A DNA stretch of 18,182 bases from Thermomucor indicae-seudaticae (lineage: Eukaryota > Mucoromycota > Mucoromycetes > Mucorales > Lichtheimiaceae): contig JSYX01000669.1 in assembly GCA_000787465.1 (NCBI GenBank), positions 1 through 18,182 of the forward strand. The letters are read 5' to 3'. Position numbers and translations under genes: made by a program. Positions 10,349 through 18,182 of the stretch are shown piece by piece. The notes below the pieces were generated by a model. The model saw only the letters and a list, made by a program, of their open reading frames with translations, was not told where the DNA came from and made no database searches. The number at the start of each line of letters is the position of its first letter. Within the stretch, counting starts at the first letter, position 1.

Positions 10349-12526
10349 ATGGTGCCTCATGATGCGTCTCATTTCCAAGAAGAACTGGACGACAGTGAAC
10401 TTGGAATGCTGAACCTGGATGAGTTTGGTTTCTCATATAGCAAGCGGCAAGAGCAGGCGAACGATAATCCAACAGAAGACGATGGATCTATTAAATCGGA
10501 CGAAGGGCAAGGACGACGACCTGGGCGACGGCGCCTTATGGACAGCGAAATCAAAGTCGAAGTCGACACGGGCGCCGTTTCAGATTCCTGTTTTTCTTTT
10601 AAAAAGCTGTGGAAATACACTGGACCAGGTATTTAAAGGCGGGAAGGGGTTGAACTGTCGATAGAGTTTAGTTGATCTAAAAAGTAATTAAAACAAAGGG
10701 TGGCTCATGTAAGAAGTTGCGGTAGACGAACCTTGAATCCCTGCTTCTTGGTTTAACAGAGTGTTCAGGTCTATAGCCTATCTGGATCCAGGCAATCTTG
10801 AGTCTGATCTACAGTCGGGAGCGATTGCTGGTTACAGCTTACTATGGCTTTTATTTTGGTCACATGTCATTGGCAAGTCCTTATGGTTCGACGTGATAAG
10901 GGCACTTAATATTCCTAACGTGTTGCGAAAAACATACACAGGTCTCGTATTTCAGTTATTATCGGCTCGCCTCGGTACGGTCACTGGTCGGCATTTGGCA
11001 CTGTTGATCCGAGAAAATTATACACGCCGAACGTCAACGTTTTTATGGGTCTTTGCTCAACTAGCCATCATTGGTGCAGATATCATGGAAATCATTGGGA
11101 CAGCTATCGCTTTGCATATATTGCTCCGGTTACCATTGTGGGCCGGAGTCCTGATCACGACGGTTGATACTTTTACGTTCATGATGATTCAGCGCTACGG
11201 CATTCGAAAAATGGAAGCCTTCTTTATGCTACTTATTGTTGTAATGACAACGTGCTTTTGGATCGAAATGGTCGTGTCGAAACCGGATGTCGCACAAATT
11301 GTGCGGGGCATGGTAATCCCGACGGTCCCTAGAAATGCCGTCGTGCAAGCCGTCGGTATGCTGGGAGCCGTAGTGATGCCGCACAATATGTTTCTGCATA
11401 GGTATGGACAAAAGAGACTGAAAATGTGAGACGTGCGAGCGTACGTTTTAAGGCGTCGCCTGCTCTATAGTGCGCTTGTAGGTTCGCGCGATTTAGGCAC
11501 CAACCCGTCAATACGGAAACGGAAAGAGGCCAATTTTTATTTTGGCATAGAGTCGGGACTTGCGTTGACATTGTCTTTCTTTGTCAATCTGGCCATTGTC
11601 GTGGTGTTCGCACAGGGTTAGTGGAAAACTTGTTCTTGTCTGATAAAATTTACCGACGTATTCGTTAGTGTTTTATAAACCTGATGCACCGGACAATGCG
11701 GATTTTCCTGGACTTGCTGATGCAGATGCGGTCTTGAAGAGAACACTTGGACAAGCTGCTCAGTATCTTTGGGGAGCAGGATTGCTCGCTGGTAAGAGCA
11801 GTCAAGTCCTTCTTGCTGTAGAATACCTTGCTGATCATAGAAACGCTCTTAGCTGGGCAAAGCTCAACCATGACCGGTACATTTGCTGGGCAGTATGTGA
11901 CCGAAGGTTTCTTTGGCAATGTATTCAAAAAAGAATGGCATCGTGTTGCCATCACTCGTGGTATTTCACTCGTACCGAGCATGCTGGTGGCTGTTTTTGC
12001 CGTGGATCATTTTGATACCATGGGTGAATTACTCAATGTCCTACAAAGGTACGAGCCTCTGTTGGGAAGTTCGTTGGTGGATGATATTAAACGTTGCTTG
12101 TAGTGTCTGCTTGCCTCCTGTTTTGATACCCATTTTGAAGCTTTCTGCTTCTACTAAAGTCATGTCGACTGAGTTCAAGTCGTCCACCGTCGTCCAACTG
12201 TTGTGTTGGCTGTTGACCTGGATTGTCATTGGTTTCAACATTTTTCTGTTTATCACTCATATCGACTCTCTTGTTTCGCTAATTTTTATTGGCATAATTG
12301 GAGTATTATACATGGTATACTGCAGATCAATTTTTGTGTCGATGTCAAACTTACATATCCAAAAATCTAGGCTTTCGTTTTATGGTTAATATGGCTTCCA
12401 TTAACTGATATGGGCGCCGAGAATGATGAAGGCTGGATACCCTTACCTGAAGAGGACGAAGAGAGAATATCAGGAGAAGAAGTACTCTTTTTACGGATCA
12501 GTGAGGAAGGAAGCTCGCGCAGTTAG
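10349..12526 (+). CDS. NRAMP-family divalent metal ion transporter
   Basis: NRAMP (SMF/DMT1) proteins carry Mn2+ or Fe2+ with protons across membranes; plasma, vacuolar or endosomal location cannot be told here. Eight exons give 560 residues: 10349-10628, 10762-10872, 10942-11401, 11471-11616, 11669-11791, 11853-12048, 12104-12314 and 12371-12526. An acidic, basic-spotted N-tail (~85 residues) precedes KKLWKYTGP. The metal-binding TM1 motif is DPGN (102-105) and the TM6 motif is MPHNMFLH (276-283). The transport signature GQSSTMTGTFAGQYV follows, with about eleven hydrophobic segments in all. The C-tail is acidic (EGWIPLPEEDEER..). Introns are 52-69 nt apart from the first (133 nt). The second, 10873-10941, has a GCAAGT donor. 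The first junction yields TGP-VFRSIAYLDPGN, one residue shorter than the usual TGPGFLMSIAY. Confidence 0.93.
10873..10941 (+). other. GC-AG intron in the NRAMP gene, frame-preserving
   Basis: Donor G|GCAAGT, a CTAAC branch-like word near 10914, acceptor ACACAG. Removing it joins FWSHVIG directly to LVFQLLSARLG, as the family requires. The 69 nt length is a multiple of three and contains no in-frame stop. Confidence 0.8.
12315..12370 (+). other. last intron of the NRAMP gene (56 nt)
   Basis: Donor GTATAC follows ..GVLYM and the acceptor is AAATCTAG. Spliced, the last membrane segment continues as AFVLWLIWLPLTDMG and then the acidic tail to TAG at 12524-12526. Unspliced, the frame ends at 12389 without the usual NRAMP end. 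The spliced form is preferred because it restores the usual W-x-P-L end of this family and matches the size of the other introns. Confidence 0.75.
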
Positions 12527-12648
12527 TACTTTTCATCTGCCCTTCCCGTAATCCATCGTCTTTTAAAACCGCTGCATTGCAATCCGTGTCTCTGTCACTG
12601 CAATTCATTTAGTATTCCCTTTTTTATTTATGTATCATAGTTGTACAC

Positions 12649-12654
12649 AATAAA
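12649..12654 (+). terminator. candidate poly(A) signal of NRAMP gene
   Basis: AATAAA in ACACAATAAAAGAG, 123 nt after the TAG stop. It is the first match downstream. Confidence 0.45.
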
Positions 12655-12823
12655 AGAGCTGTCAAAAATTATTAGGCAACCCTTATTGTGACAGTTAATG
12701 ACCGCATACAAGCTGAAAACTCTGCGACAACGTTCAGTAAACTTGTATTTTATTTCAAGCTTCTGTAGCCCAAGACATTGAAGCGCGTAATATATGCGTC
12801 TTACATTCATGGCAGTCAAAGTA

Positions 12824-13632
12824 CAGTCGACCCCCGTTAATTTCGTATCTGTTAATTTCAAGCACTCGCGTATTTCAAGTTTTTTCAGGAAACGGTCTAA
12901 ATTACTTGGAGAAATTTTCAAGCCCCCGTTAAATTCCTATTTCAAAATCATGAACAGGGTTGAAACCTCATCGAGGTTTGACAATATATCAAGGGAAGGA
13001 GATAAACCTGAAATAAAGTGAGTAGAAACTTTTATTGCTTTGTAAATAAGCTGTCTAGTTGAAACTGCTACTGTAATGCTTTTTTGCGGAGATCGTCTCT
13101 ACGTGCTCTCAGTTGACCTTTGAGCTCTGTATGTTCCTGTTCGTTAAGGAAACACAGGATATCCTCAACCGGATTCAACTTCTTTCTAACCGATGCTTTG
13201 CGAACTGGTTCTTTCTGTCTTTCTCCAGGTTTCTCAACCGCAGATATTACGTGTCCTTCTTCCTGACCTTTCTTTACCAAGTCAGCTATCTCCTGATCAA
13301 AGAACTCGTGGTACATAAGCTGTTTTCTTCTTCCTTGTCTACGTCCACAGATAAAGAGGAATGTTCGGTAGGACCGTTGATCTCTTCAAGACGAGATTTT
13401 ATGCAGTCGAATGTCTTGATCCCTCCAATGGCTGATTATCAGGTTTTTCTAAATGCAATCACCATTACTACTTAAATGACAATTTGCGCCCATCGTTGAT
13501 CAGCATCTGTCACTGGCCTGACTCGTAACTGATGAATATTCGATCCCAGATGGCAATCGGGATAATTTCAACTCTCGCTTATTTCAAGGAATTCAGGGGA
13601 ACTGAGGCCTTGATGTTAAAAGGGATCGACTG
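12824..13632. mobile_element. degenerate pogo/Tigger-like (Tc1-mariner) element, 809 bp, TA target duplication
   Basis: The left end is CAGTCGACCCCCGTTAATTT, preceded by TA (12822-12823). The right end, read inward on the minus strand, is CAGTCGATCCCTTTTAAC, followed on the plus strand by TA (13633-13634). CAGT ends with TA duplications are the mark of pogo-group Tc1/mariner elements. Inside the left end the CCCCGTTAA-TTCC/TTTC motif recurs near 12922-12943. The only notable coding-like stretch is a minus-strand 82-codon frame (13316-13068), charged and without an intact DDE triad. A second, frame-shifted coding-like piece lies upstream of it, around 13407-13317. The element appears non-autonomous or dead. 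Class is inferred from the ends, not from a transposase. Confidence 0.7.
13068..13316 (-). pseudogene. coding relic inside the 809 bp element
   Basis: This is an open 82-codon frame starting MYHEFFDQEIADLVKKG and rich in Lys, Arg, Glu and Gln. Just upstream on the same strand another frame (IKSRLEEINGPTEHSS..) runs into it with a shift. The two look like parts of one former reading frame, perhaps the C-terminal part of an element-borne protein. I recognise no domain and no transposase catalytic residue. Confidence 0.35.
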
Positions 13633-13674
13633 TAGAGGGATATGGTACTGCTAGTCGCCTTACCTTGTTTAGTA

Positions 13675-14083
13675 CAGTGGTTCCTCGATTTTATCCGTCG
13701 TGGATTAGCCTTTAAATCACCGAAAAAATGTGACCGTGGAAAAAATCGAGGAAGTTACGCTTATAAGCACTATGAAAAATGGCACAACATTTGCAGACAT
13801 TTGGAAAATTTTGGGCTTTGAAGGTCCGCTTTCTGCTTCAGAGTCCCATCCACGTCGAAGGGAAGGGTTTAAAAAGTTTATCCGGATTTCCACGGTCCAA
13901 AATTACTCGTTCTCATTGACCGCTGTCGCCAAATGTTGTTCCAAATGGCACAACATTTCCAGACATTTCGAACCTCGAAACGTTGTTCCATTTTCTCATA
14001 GTGAAGTCTTCAGCGGATTGACCTCCAGGGTAGCGGGAAACCTGAGGGCAGAAAAATCTGGCAGAAAAACCGAAGGACCACTG
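13675..14083. mobile_element. 409 bp foldback MITE with CAGTGGTYCYTCG ends and TA duplication
   Basis: The left end is CAGTGGTTCCTCGATTTTAT and the right end, inward on the minus strand, is CAGTGGTCCTTCGGTTTTT; both are flanked by TA (13673-13674, 14084-14085). The inverted symmetry reaches deep: CACTATGAAAAATGG at 13769 is matched on the other strand by CACTATGAGAAAATGG at 14003-13988. A direct repeat of about 27 bp (AAATGGCACAACATTT, then CAGACATTT) occurs at 13777-13804 and 13943-13969. There is no transposase. The ends resemble Tigger/pogo-type non-autonomous elements. Confidence 0.75.
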
Positions 14084-14085
14084 TA

Positions 14086-14755
14086 GGTGCTATCGATATT
14101 TTCCTTTTTAAGGTGTCTTCCAGAGAAGTCTAATTAAGATTTTGTCCAAAAATATTCCTGGAAGAAATATGTCAAAAAATGTGTTTTAAAAAAAGCAAGG
14201 ATTCTAATTAATGTGGGACTCCAAACGGAAGAAAGCGAGAAATGCCTTGTCGGCGTTCTCAAAGAGACAAAATGTTCTAGTAAACATATATTAAGAAAAA
14301 TATATTTCAGCAAGAATGAGCGACATTCATTCATCGCCTCTAATTTTCAATGCAGAAACAATACCGGTTCTGGAAATAGTCTGGGAAGTTTCATCCCCAA
14401 TTATTCTTAGCCTCCTTTTTCATCTTCGACAAATATATCCGTAAATATGGATATTCAAACTGCAGCGAATTGAATATGACCCAAACATTTGTAAAACTTT
14501 TGGATATAACTTTTTCACCTTATATATTTTTCTGAATATATCTTTAATTTTTACCATTTTTCGAATGATGGGTTAGGTCAAACATCGTTGAATATGTACT
14601 CAAATTTAAAGCTTCGCAGGTTTACCAGGTTAGACAAAACTCTGTAGCAGACTCGAGTAACTCAGGAAACTGCGGCCATGAGTATTTGACCATCCCGTTA
14701 GATAGTCTGTGCATGCGAATATTTTTGTTGGCATTTTTGGAAAGGTCTTTAGTGG
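14086..14755. other. AT-rich spacer, no gene
   Basis: This is AT-rich sequence after the MITE. Short open frames are present on both strands but none has recognisable content. A block near 14131-14175 (GATTTTGTCC..ATTCCTGGAAGAAATATG) is weakly repeated near 15487-15530 and 15798-15840, hinting at old shared repeat sequence. Confidence 0.4.
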
Positions 14756-14905
14756 CATCGTCATGCCAGCTGAACTTCCCACCAAAGTTGCAGGATACAT
14801 GAAGTGTACGTATTTGACTTCTTTGTTCAGGAAAATAATTTTTACACACATGTCACTATCAATATTTTGGGAAAAAACGCAAGTACAATATCGTGAGTAT
14901 AAGTA
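14756..14905. repeat. diverged direct repeat, copy A
   Basis: About 150 bp that aligns by eye with 15951-16100 at a nearly constant offset of about 1195. Matching anchors are CATCGTC, GTTGCAGGATACATGAAG, a TTCAGGAAAA-type block, GTGTCAC/ATGTCAC and GAGTATAAGTAA at the end. Identity looks like roughly two thirds. No coding capacity is shared, so it is probably an old transposable-element or segmental copy. Confidence 0.6.
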
Positions 14906-15950
14906 AAGTGGAAGACGGCATTATAAAACGAAAAGTTCATCATGCGAAAAAAAAACATCATCTAAAAATTATGGATTATGCAAAAACTGTAAAAAAAGGC
15001 AAAAATGCATGTTTCTCGCATATTCATTTTTCAACTTTGTCACATACTTTTGCATATTTTCTAATTATACTTTTTGAATAACGGATAGTATTACCAGCTC
15101 TAGCCAAAATTAAATGTCTAACAGATAAATTTTTATCGCTGTGGAGTTTACATATTTTTCACATAATGCTCACATATTCCGTATTCTCCGCATATTTGTT
15201 CACGTTTTTTACTTTATTTTCCCATAGTGTTTGGCCAAAGAATTTCACGCATTGCGCACGTTGTCTTCAAGGAAGATTTGCAGATCGCATTTTGTCCGAA
15301 CTTCGACTTATCGACCAACCAGCGATTTTTTCATGGACATGTTCTTTTTGAAATCTAACAAAAACATAGTACAGCCAAATCGTCATGATTTCGTGTTTCA
15401 GAGTTCGACACCAATCAAAAACTTTTTGACTTTGCAATGTTATATTTTTCGCATTTTCCGGCTTCTTTAGAAAGGAATACCCTGAAGATTTTGTCTGAAA
15501 GAAATTTATCCCAGAGAAATACGTCAAGTGAACTTACCATGGGAAATGACCTGGAGAAAAATGGAAGAATATGCGAAAATGTTCAACGAAATATGGCATG
15601 ATGCATTCATACATTTTTCTGGAAATGTGGAAGAACCTCAAGATATGGGAAAAATATATTCTGAAATCGTGAGTTTTCTTAGCAAACTCATACTTACTTT
15701 TATTCCATCAATATTCCTAGTACATTTTCAGCATAATCGTTGCTGAACGTGAATGAATATCCGCGAAATCATAAAATTCGGGGGAATTCCTTATAGACTT
15801 CTGTCAGGAGAGAAAAATATTTCCAGAAAAATATGCCAATGAAAACATCTCAGAGAAATAAATGAAATTCATTTACGGCTAAAGTTTTAAATGTGGTTTC
15901 TTCGGAAAACACACAGTGTTGTCTCCGAAAATTCTTTGCCCCATTTTTAT
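14906..15950. other. AT-rich spacer between the two repeat copies
   Basis: Just over 1 kb of A/T-rich sequence with many short words such as GCATATTTT and CACATATTC. Open frames of 60-86 codons exist on both strands, but they lack conserved content and plausible context. Part of it (15487-15530 and 15798-15840) weakly matches 14131-14175. Confidence 0.4.
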
Positions 15951-16100
15951 ACATCGTCGCGGCAGCCAAAATTTTGTGAAATGTTGCAGGATACATAAAG
16001 ACCGCTTTCTGACCTCTTTTTTCAGAAAAAAGTATCTATGTACGCGTGTCACTGTCAACATGCCTGAGCGAAAAGTTGCACATTGCCTTGAGTATAAGTA
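15951..16100. repeat. diverged direct repeat, copy B
   Basis: Partner of 14756-14905 in the same orientation. It shares CATCGTC, GTTGCAGGATACATAAAG, GTGTCACTGTCAA and the closing TTGAGTATAAGTAAG. Divergence is spread evenly, as expected for old neutral copies. Confidence 0.6.
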
Positions 16101-16262
16101 AGAAGTCGCAAAATATTTTCCGGAAATTTGTAGGAAGCACTCCGATGCACAAAGTAATATTCAATATTAAAGATGTGTGCCAGAAAGTGTATGGAGTAAA
16201 AAAGTATGGTATCCAAGAATATTTCATTAATATACAGAAATATTCAAAAAATGTTCGGGTTA

Positions 16263-16362
16263 CAGTCGAACCCCATTAATTTCATGGTCTCGGTTTCCGG
16301 AAATTCCTTGAAACAAACTAGTACTTGAAATTGGCCGAGACAGAATTAACTATGGTTGACTA
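16263..16362. mobile_element. 100 bp miniature element sharing ends with the 809 bp element
   Basis: The left end CAGTCGAACCCCATTAATTT and the inward right end TAGTCAACCATAGTTAATTC are inverted repeats; GGTCTCGG and CCGAGAC pair further in. TA flanks both sides (16261-16262, 16363-16364). The left end matches that of the element at 12824. Its middle (AATTCCTTGAAACAAAC.. then CTTGAAATT) matches the inner right end of that element read on the minus strand. It is probably a solo-end internal-deletion derivative. Confidence 0.65.
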
Positions 16363-16845
16363 TATAAGTAGTCTAGCCTGTCCCCTGAAAAGCCTTGAAA
16401 TAAACTAATGCTTGAAGGCGTTCTAGTGTATATTCATTTTTGTTGCATATTAATTATCATGGGTTTCATATATTTTCTCAATAGTTCCCAGAGATTAAAA
16501 AATGAAAGCCGCTTGTAGAAAACAAAAACGCTGTTGTATCTGTATCAAGCACTGTCATATTTTGACATAATATACTCGATGAGAAACCTTTGATTACCAA
16601 AGGTAGTAAATCCAAGAAGACACAACGTTGGTCAATCGCACATTGAAAAGAGGTTTCAGCTCTGTAATTAAAACTACATTCTAGGCACCGCCAGCAGACT
16701 CTGACACAGATCAAGGAGTAACAATTGGTTCTTCACGACGAGACCAATCCATCGTATCTTTAATCTCTCTCTGAAAACTTTTTCATAGCTGCGATATCTG
16801 CCCAGACAAAGATATAAATACAGAGCAACTGTAAACGAAATAAAC
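16363..16845. other. AT-rich spacer with a fragment of the same element end
   Basis: Near 16391-16415 CCTTGAAATAAACTAATGCTTGAA repeats the middle of the neighbouring 100 bp element, so a second broken copy may lie here. The rest holds only short minus-strand frames with no recognisable content. Confidence 0.4.
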
Positions 16846-16930
16846 AGCAATCCTACTTGGAGTCTCAAAGGACTTATCTGTCTTTTTACCTTTGTGATCT
16901 TTCTCTTATTTTGCTCTGTCAAATATCTCA
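16846..16930 (-). repeat. decayed inverted copy of the start of the right-edge gene
   Basis: Read on the minus strand, 16926-16846 aligns with plus-strand 18038-18111. Shared words include TTGAGATATTTGA-AGAGCAA, TCACAAAGGTAAAAAGACAG and GAGACTCCAAGTA. Agreement over about 70 bp looks like 85-90%. A 2 nt length difference breaks the reading frame relative to the right-hand copy, so this copy looks non-functional. Confidence 0.65.
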
Positions 16931-16973
16931 AGCACTATTGCATAGCCATGGTAATGTAACCAAGCGTCGGTGA

Positions 16974-17358
16974 GTATTTTTGCATGGCTTACCGGAACAA
17001 TACATAGTATATTGCAAGTCTGAAAACGCGAAAATACACGTTCTGGGAGCAAACACCCAAAACGAGTATTCTTGTCGACGAAGCACTGTCAATAAAGTCA
17101 AAGGTATCATGGACCAGCATGATGAAGTAAAAGTACTCGACGAAATTTCCGCCCCCTAAAGGTGTCAAATGGATGTGGAGTACCTTTCCTCAAGATATCT
17201 GCAGGACTCTGTTCCCAAGCACAGTTGACCTGATTTTCCTACAGAAATTCTTGAGCGAAAAAGGATTCAAAACATATGTTTTATGCAAAAATACCTGAGG
17301 AGAACTCAATCTATTCATGAAAAGTGCCTCTTTATCAACAGCACCGAAAAATATTTAG
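16974..17358 (+). pseudogene. broken unrecognised coding sequence
   Basis: Frame one is open from 16974 to TAA at 17157-17159 and contains YIVYCKSENAKIHVLGANTQ and MDQHDEVKVLDEISAP. At the CCCCC run (17152-17156) the coding-like sequence passes into the next frame, as KGVKWMWSTFPQDICRTLFP.. with a TGA at 17296-17298, and then GELNLFMKSASL to TAG at 17356-17358. The composition looks protein-like, not random AT-rich sequence. There is no start codon in place, one frameshift and one stop. I know no family for it; a transposon-borne or host gene relic are both possible. Confidence 0.4.
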
Positions 17359-17986
17359 TCGAACAAAAAATCGCCCGTTAAATAAACAATTGTCATGCAA
17401 CAACGGATTTCAACGGTTCAGGCTAAATGTAATTGCATTCATCACTATTTCAAGAGCGCTTCCTCGGATCTAATAACTTGTAGTTCCTTTAACATGCTAA
17501 TGCTTACGATTGACAGTTGTTTTGTCTAATTGATCGCGTTGCCGTCATAGCTCATTTGATTGACTCACCGGACAAGTTATAAGCTGCAAACTGATAACTG
17601 AGTCGTTTTCGAATTCTTTTTGACTTTTACAGTTCAAAGATCCACTGCTGATAGCTTCGCAGTGTTTTCCCTGTAAATGCAACTTCTGTTCAACAAGCCC
17701 TGCGGCGCCTCATTATTTTTCCTTGTGCTCACAGGATCATTTCTGCAATAACCGGTCTAGACCAAGTTGCTAATAATACGATTTGTGATATAAATGGAAT
17801 AAATTTCTACATATTGAATGCGTGTTAAATGTTCTGGTAATAATCGGTCTACAATAACCAAGGTCTCGTCAGACATATTTCTACCGGTAAATGGCTATAA
17901 AGTTTGCCTTGTAAAAAAGCGGTGCATTGCTGGTATCACGTCAGTAAACACTACATCCAACAGATATCTGAGCTATTTCCGCGCCT
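17359..17986. other. intergenic, no gene seen
   Basis: About 630 bp with stops in all frames at normal spacing. The plus-strand frame beginning at 17818 (87 codons) overlaps the start of the gene at 17987 in another frame. It is not supported, since the duplicated conserved block lies in the 17987 frame. A small imperfect repeat (CGGTCTA..ACCAAG) occurs near 17753 and 17845. Confidence 0.35.
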
Positions 17987-18182
17987 ATGAAGCAAAGAAA
18001 AAGTTCATTGGTAAGTTCTCTTGGGACAGCTATAATTTTGAGATATTTGATAGAGCAAGAAGAGAAAGCTCACAAAGGTAAAAAGACAGATAAGTTCGTT
18101 GAGACTCCAAGTATGTGGTGTTTGTTGAGGTTGCTCGATGTTGAGAGAGACAGTAAGTACTGTGAGACTCTTTATGGGTGTT
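17987..18182 (+). CDS. unrecognised protein, N-terminal 65 residues (runs off the window)
   Basis: The ATG at 17987 opens a frame that has no stop up to the window edge; the nearest upstream in-frame stop is TGA at 17969. The peptide starts MKQRKSSLVSSLGTAIILRY and contains LIEQEEKAHKGKKTDKF and VETPSMWCLLRLLDVERDSK. The part around LRYLIEQ..HKGKKTDK is repeated as a decayed inverted copy at 16846-16930, which supports this frame and suggests a multi-copy family, perhaps borne by a transposable element. An alternative is a 43 nt intron (18011-18053) joining the 17818 frame to the same downstream frame. I recognise no domain. Confidence 0.45.
   Translation, partial: MKQRKSSLVSSLGTAIILRYLIEQEEKAHKGKKTDKFVETPSMWCLLRLLDVERDSKYCETLYGC

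Noticed and set aside
12315..12389. NRAMP C-terminus ending at 12389 without splicing
   Set aside because: A 56 nt GT-AG intron gives the usual final membrane segment with W-x-P-L and an acidic tail to 12526; the unspliced end lacks it.
12824..14083. CRISPR array or tandem repeat array
   Set aside because: The repeated words are the ends and inner symmetry of two transposon-like elements, not regularly spaced repeats with unique spacers, and the genome is eukaryotic.
14086..16262. Various 60-86 codon frames in the AT-rich region
   Set aside because: Composition is low-complexity and they have no conserved motifs, splice support or context; they fit chance.
17818..18081. 87-codon plus-strand frame as a gene
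   Set aside because: The segment duplicated at 16846-16930 is coding-like in a different frame, which starts at 17987 and stays open to the edge.
1..18182. tRNA or rRNA genes
   Set aside because: Scanning for B-box-like GGTTCGA words and tRNA arms found only matches inside protein-coding exons; no RNA gene is supported.

Overview
The window looks like a piece of a filamentous fungal genome, most likely an early-diverging one (Mucoromycota would fit). All the conserved genes are eukaryotic and are cut by many short spliceosomal introns (about 52-74 nt, with canonical GT..AG ends in most cases). The spaces between genes are AT-rich, and polyadenylation signals (AATAAA) sit close to stop codons. 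The taxon is an inference from gene style; no marker in the window fixes the genus. All exon boundaries are read by eye from splice motifs and protein conservation, not from transcript data.

Layout. (1) 1-1032, minus: the first ~176 residues of a beta-tubulin, cut by the window edge, in four exons; one intron has a GC donor. (2) 1033-2124: about 1.1 kb with no gene I can support. (3) 2125-4309, minus: an Asteroid/XPG-like PIN-domain protein in two exons. (4) 4310-4796: a divergent intergenic region with a perfect CRE-type palindrome. (5) 4797-5547, plus: the mitochondrial MICOS subunit MIC19 in five exons. (6) 5802-9931, plus: the nucleolar ribosome-biogenesis factor POL5/MYBBP1A in eleven exons. 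(7) 10349-12526, plus: an NRAMP divalent-metal transporter in eight exons, again with one GC-AG intron. The five genes are single-copy-style housekeeping genes placed next to each other; nothing suggests that they form a pathway.

From about 12.8 kb to the right edge the window changes character. It is AT-rich and carries at least three TA-flanked elements with CAGT.. terminal inverted repeats of the pogo/Tigger (Tc1-mariner) type: 809 bp, 409 bp and 100 bp. It also holds a pair of old ~150 bp direct repeats 1.2 kb apart, a broken coding-like stretch at 16974-17358, and the 5' end of an unrecognised gene (17987 to the edge). The start of that gene is duplicated as a decayed inverted copy near 16.85-16.93 kb. 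This is best read as a transposon graveyard next to a gene-dense block.

I did not find a clearly new biological system. The points most worth a second look are: tyrosine at beta-tubulin position 167, a known benzimidazole-resistance position; two GC-AG introns, one of which would give a frame-preserving insertion if retained in the NRAMP mRNA; a tandem NAGNAG acceptor in MIC19; and the unrecognised duplicated ORF family at the right end.
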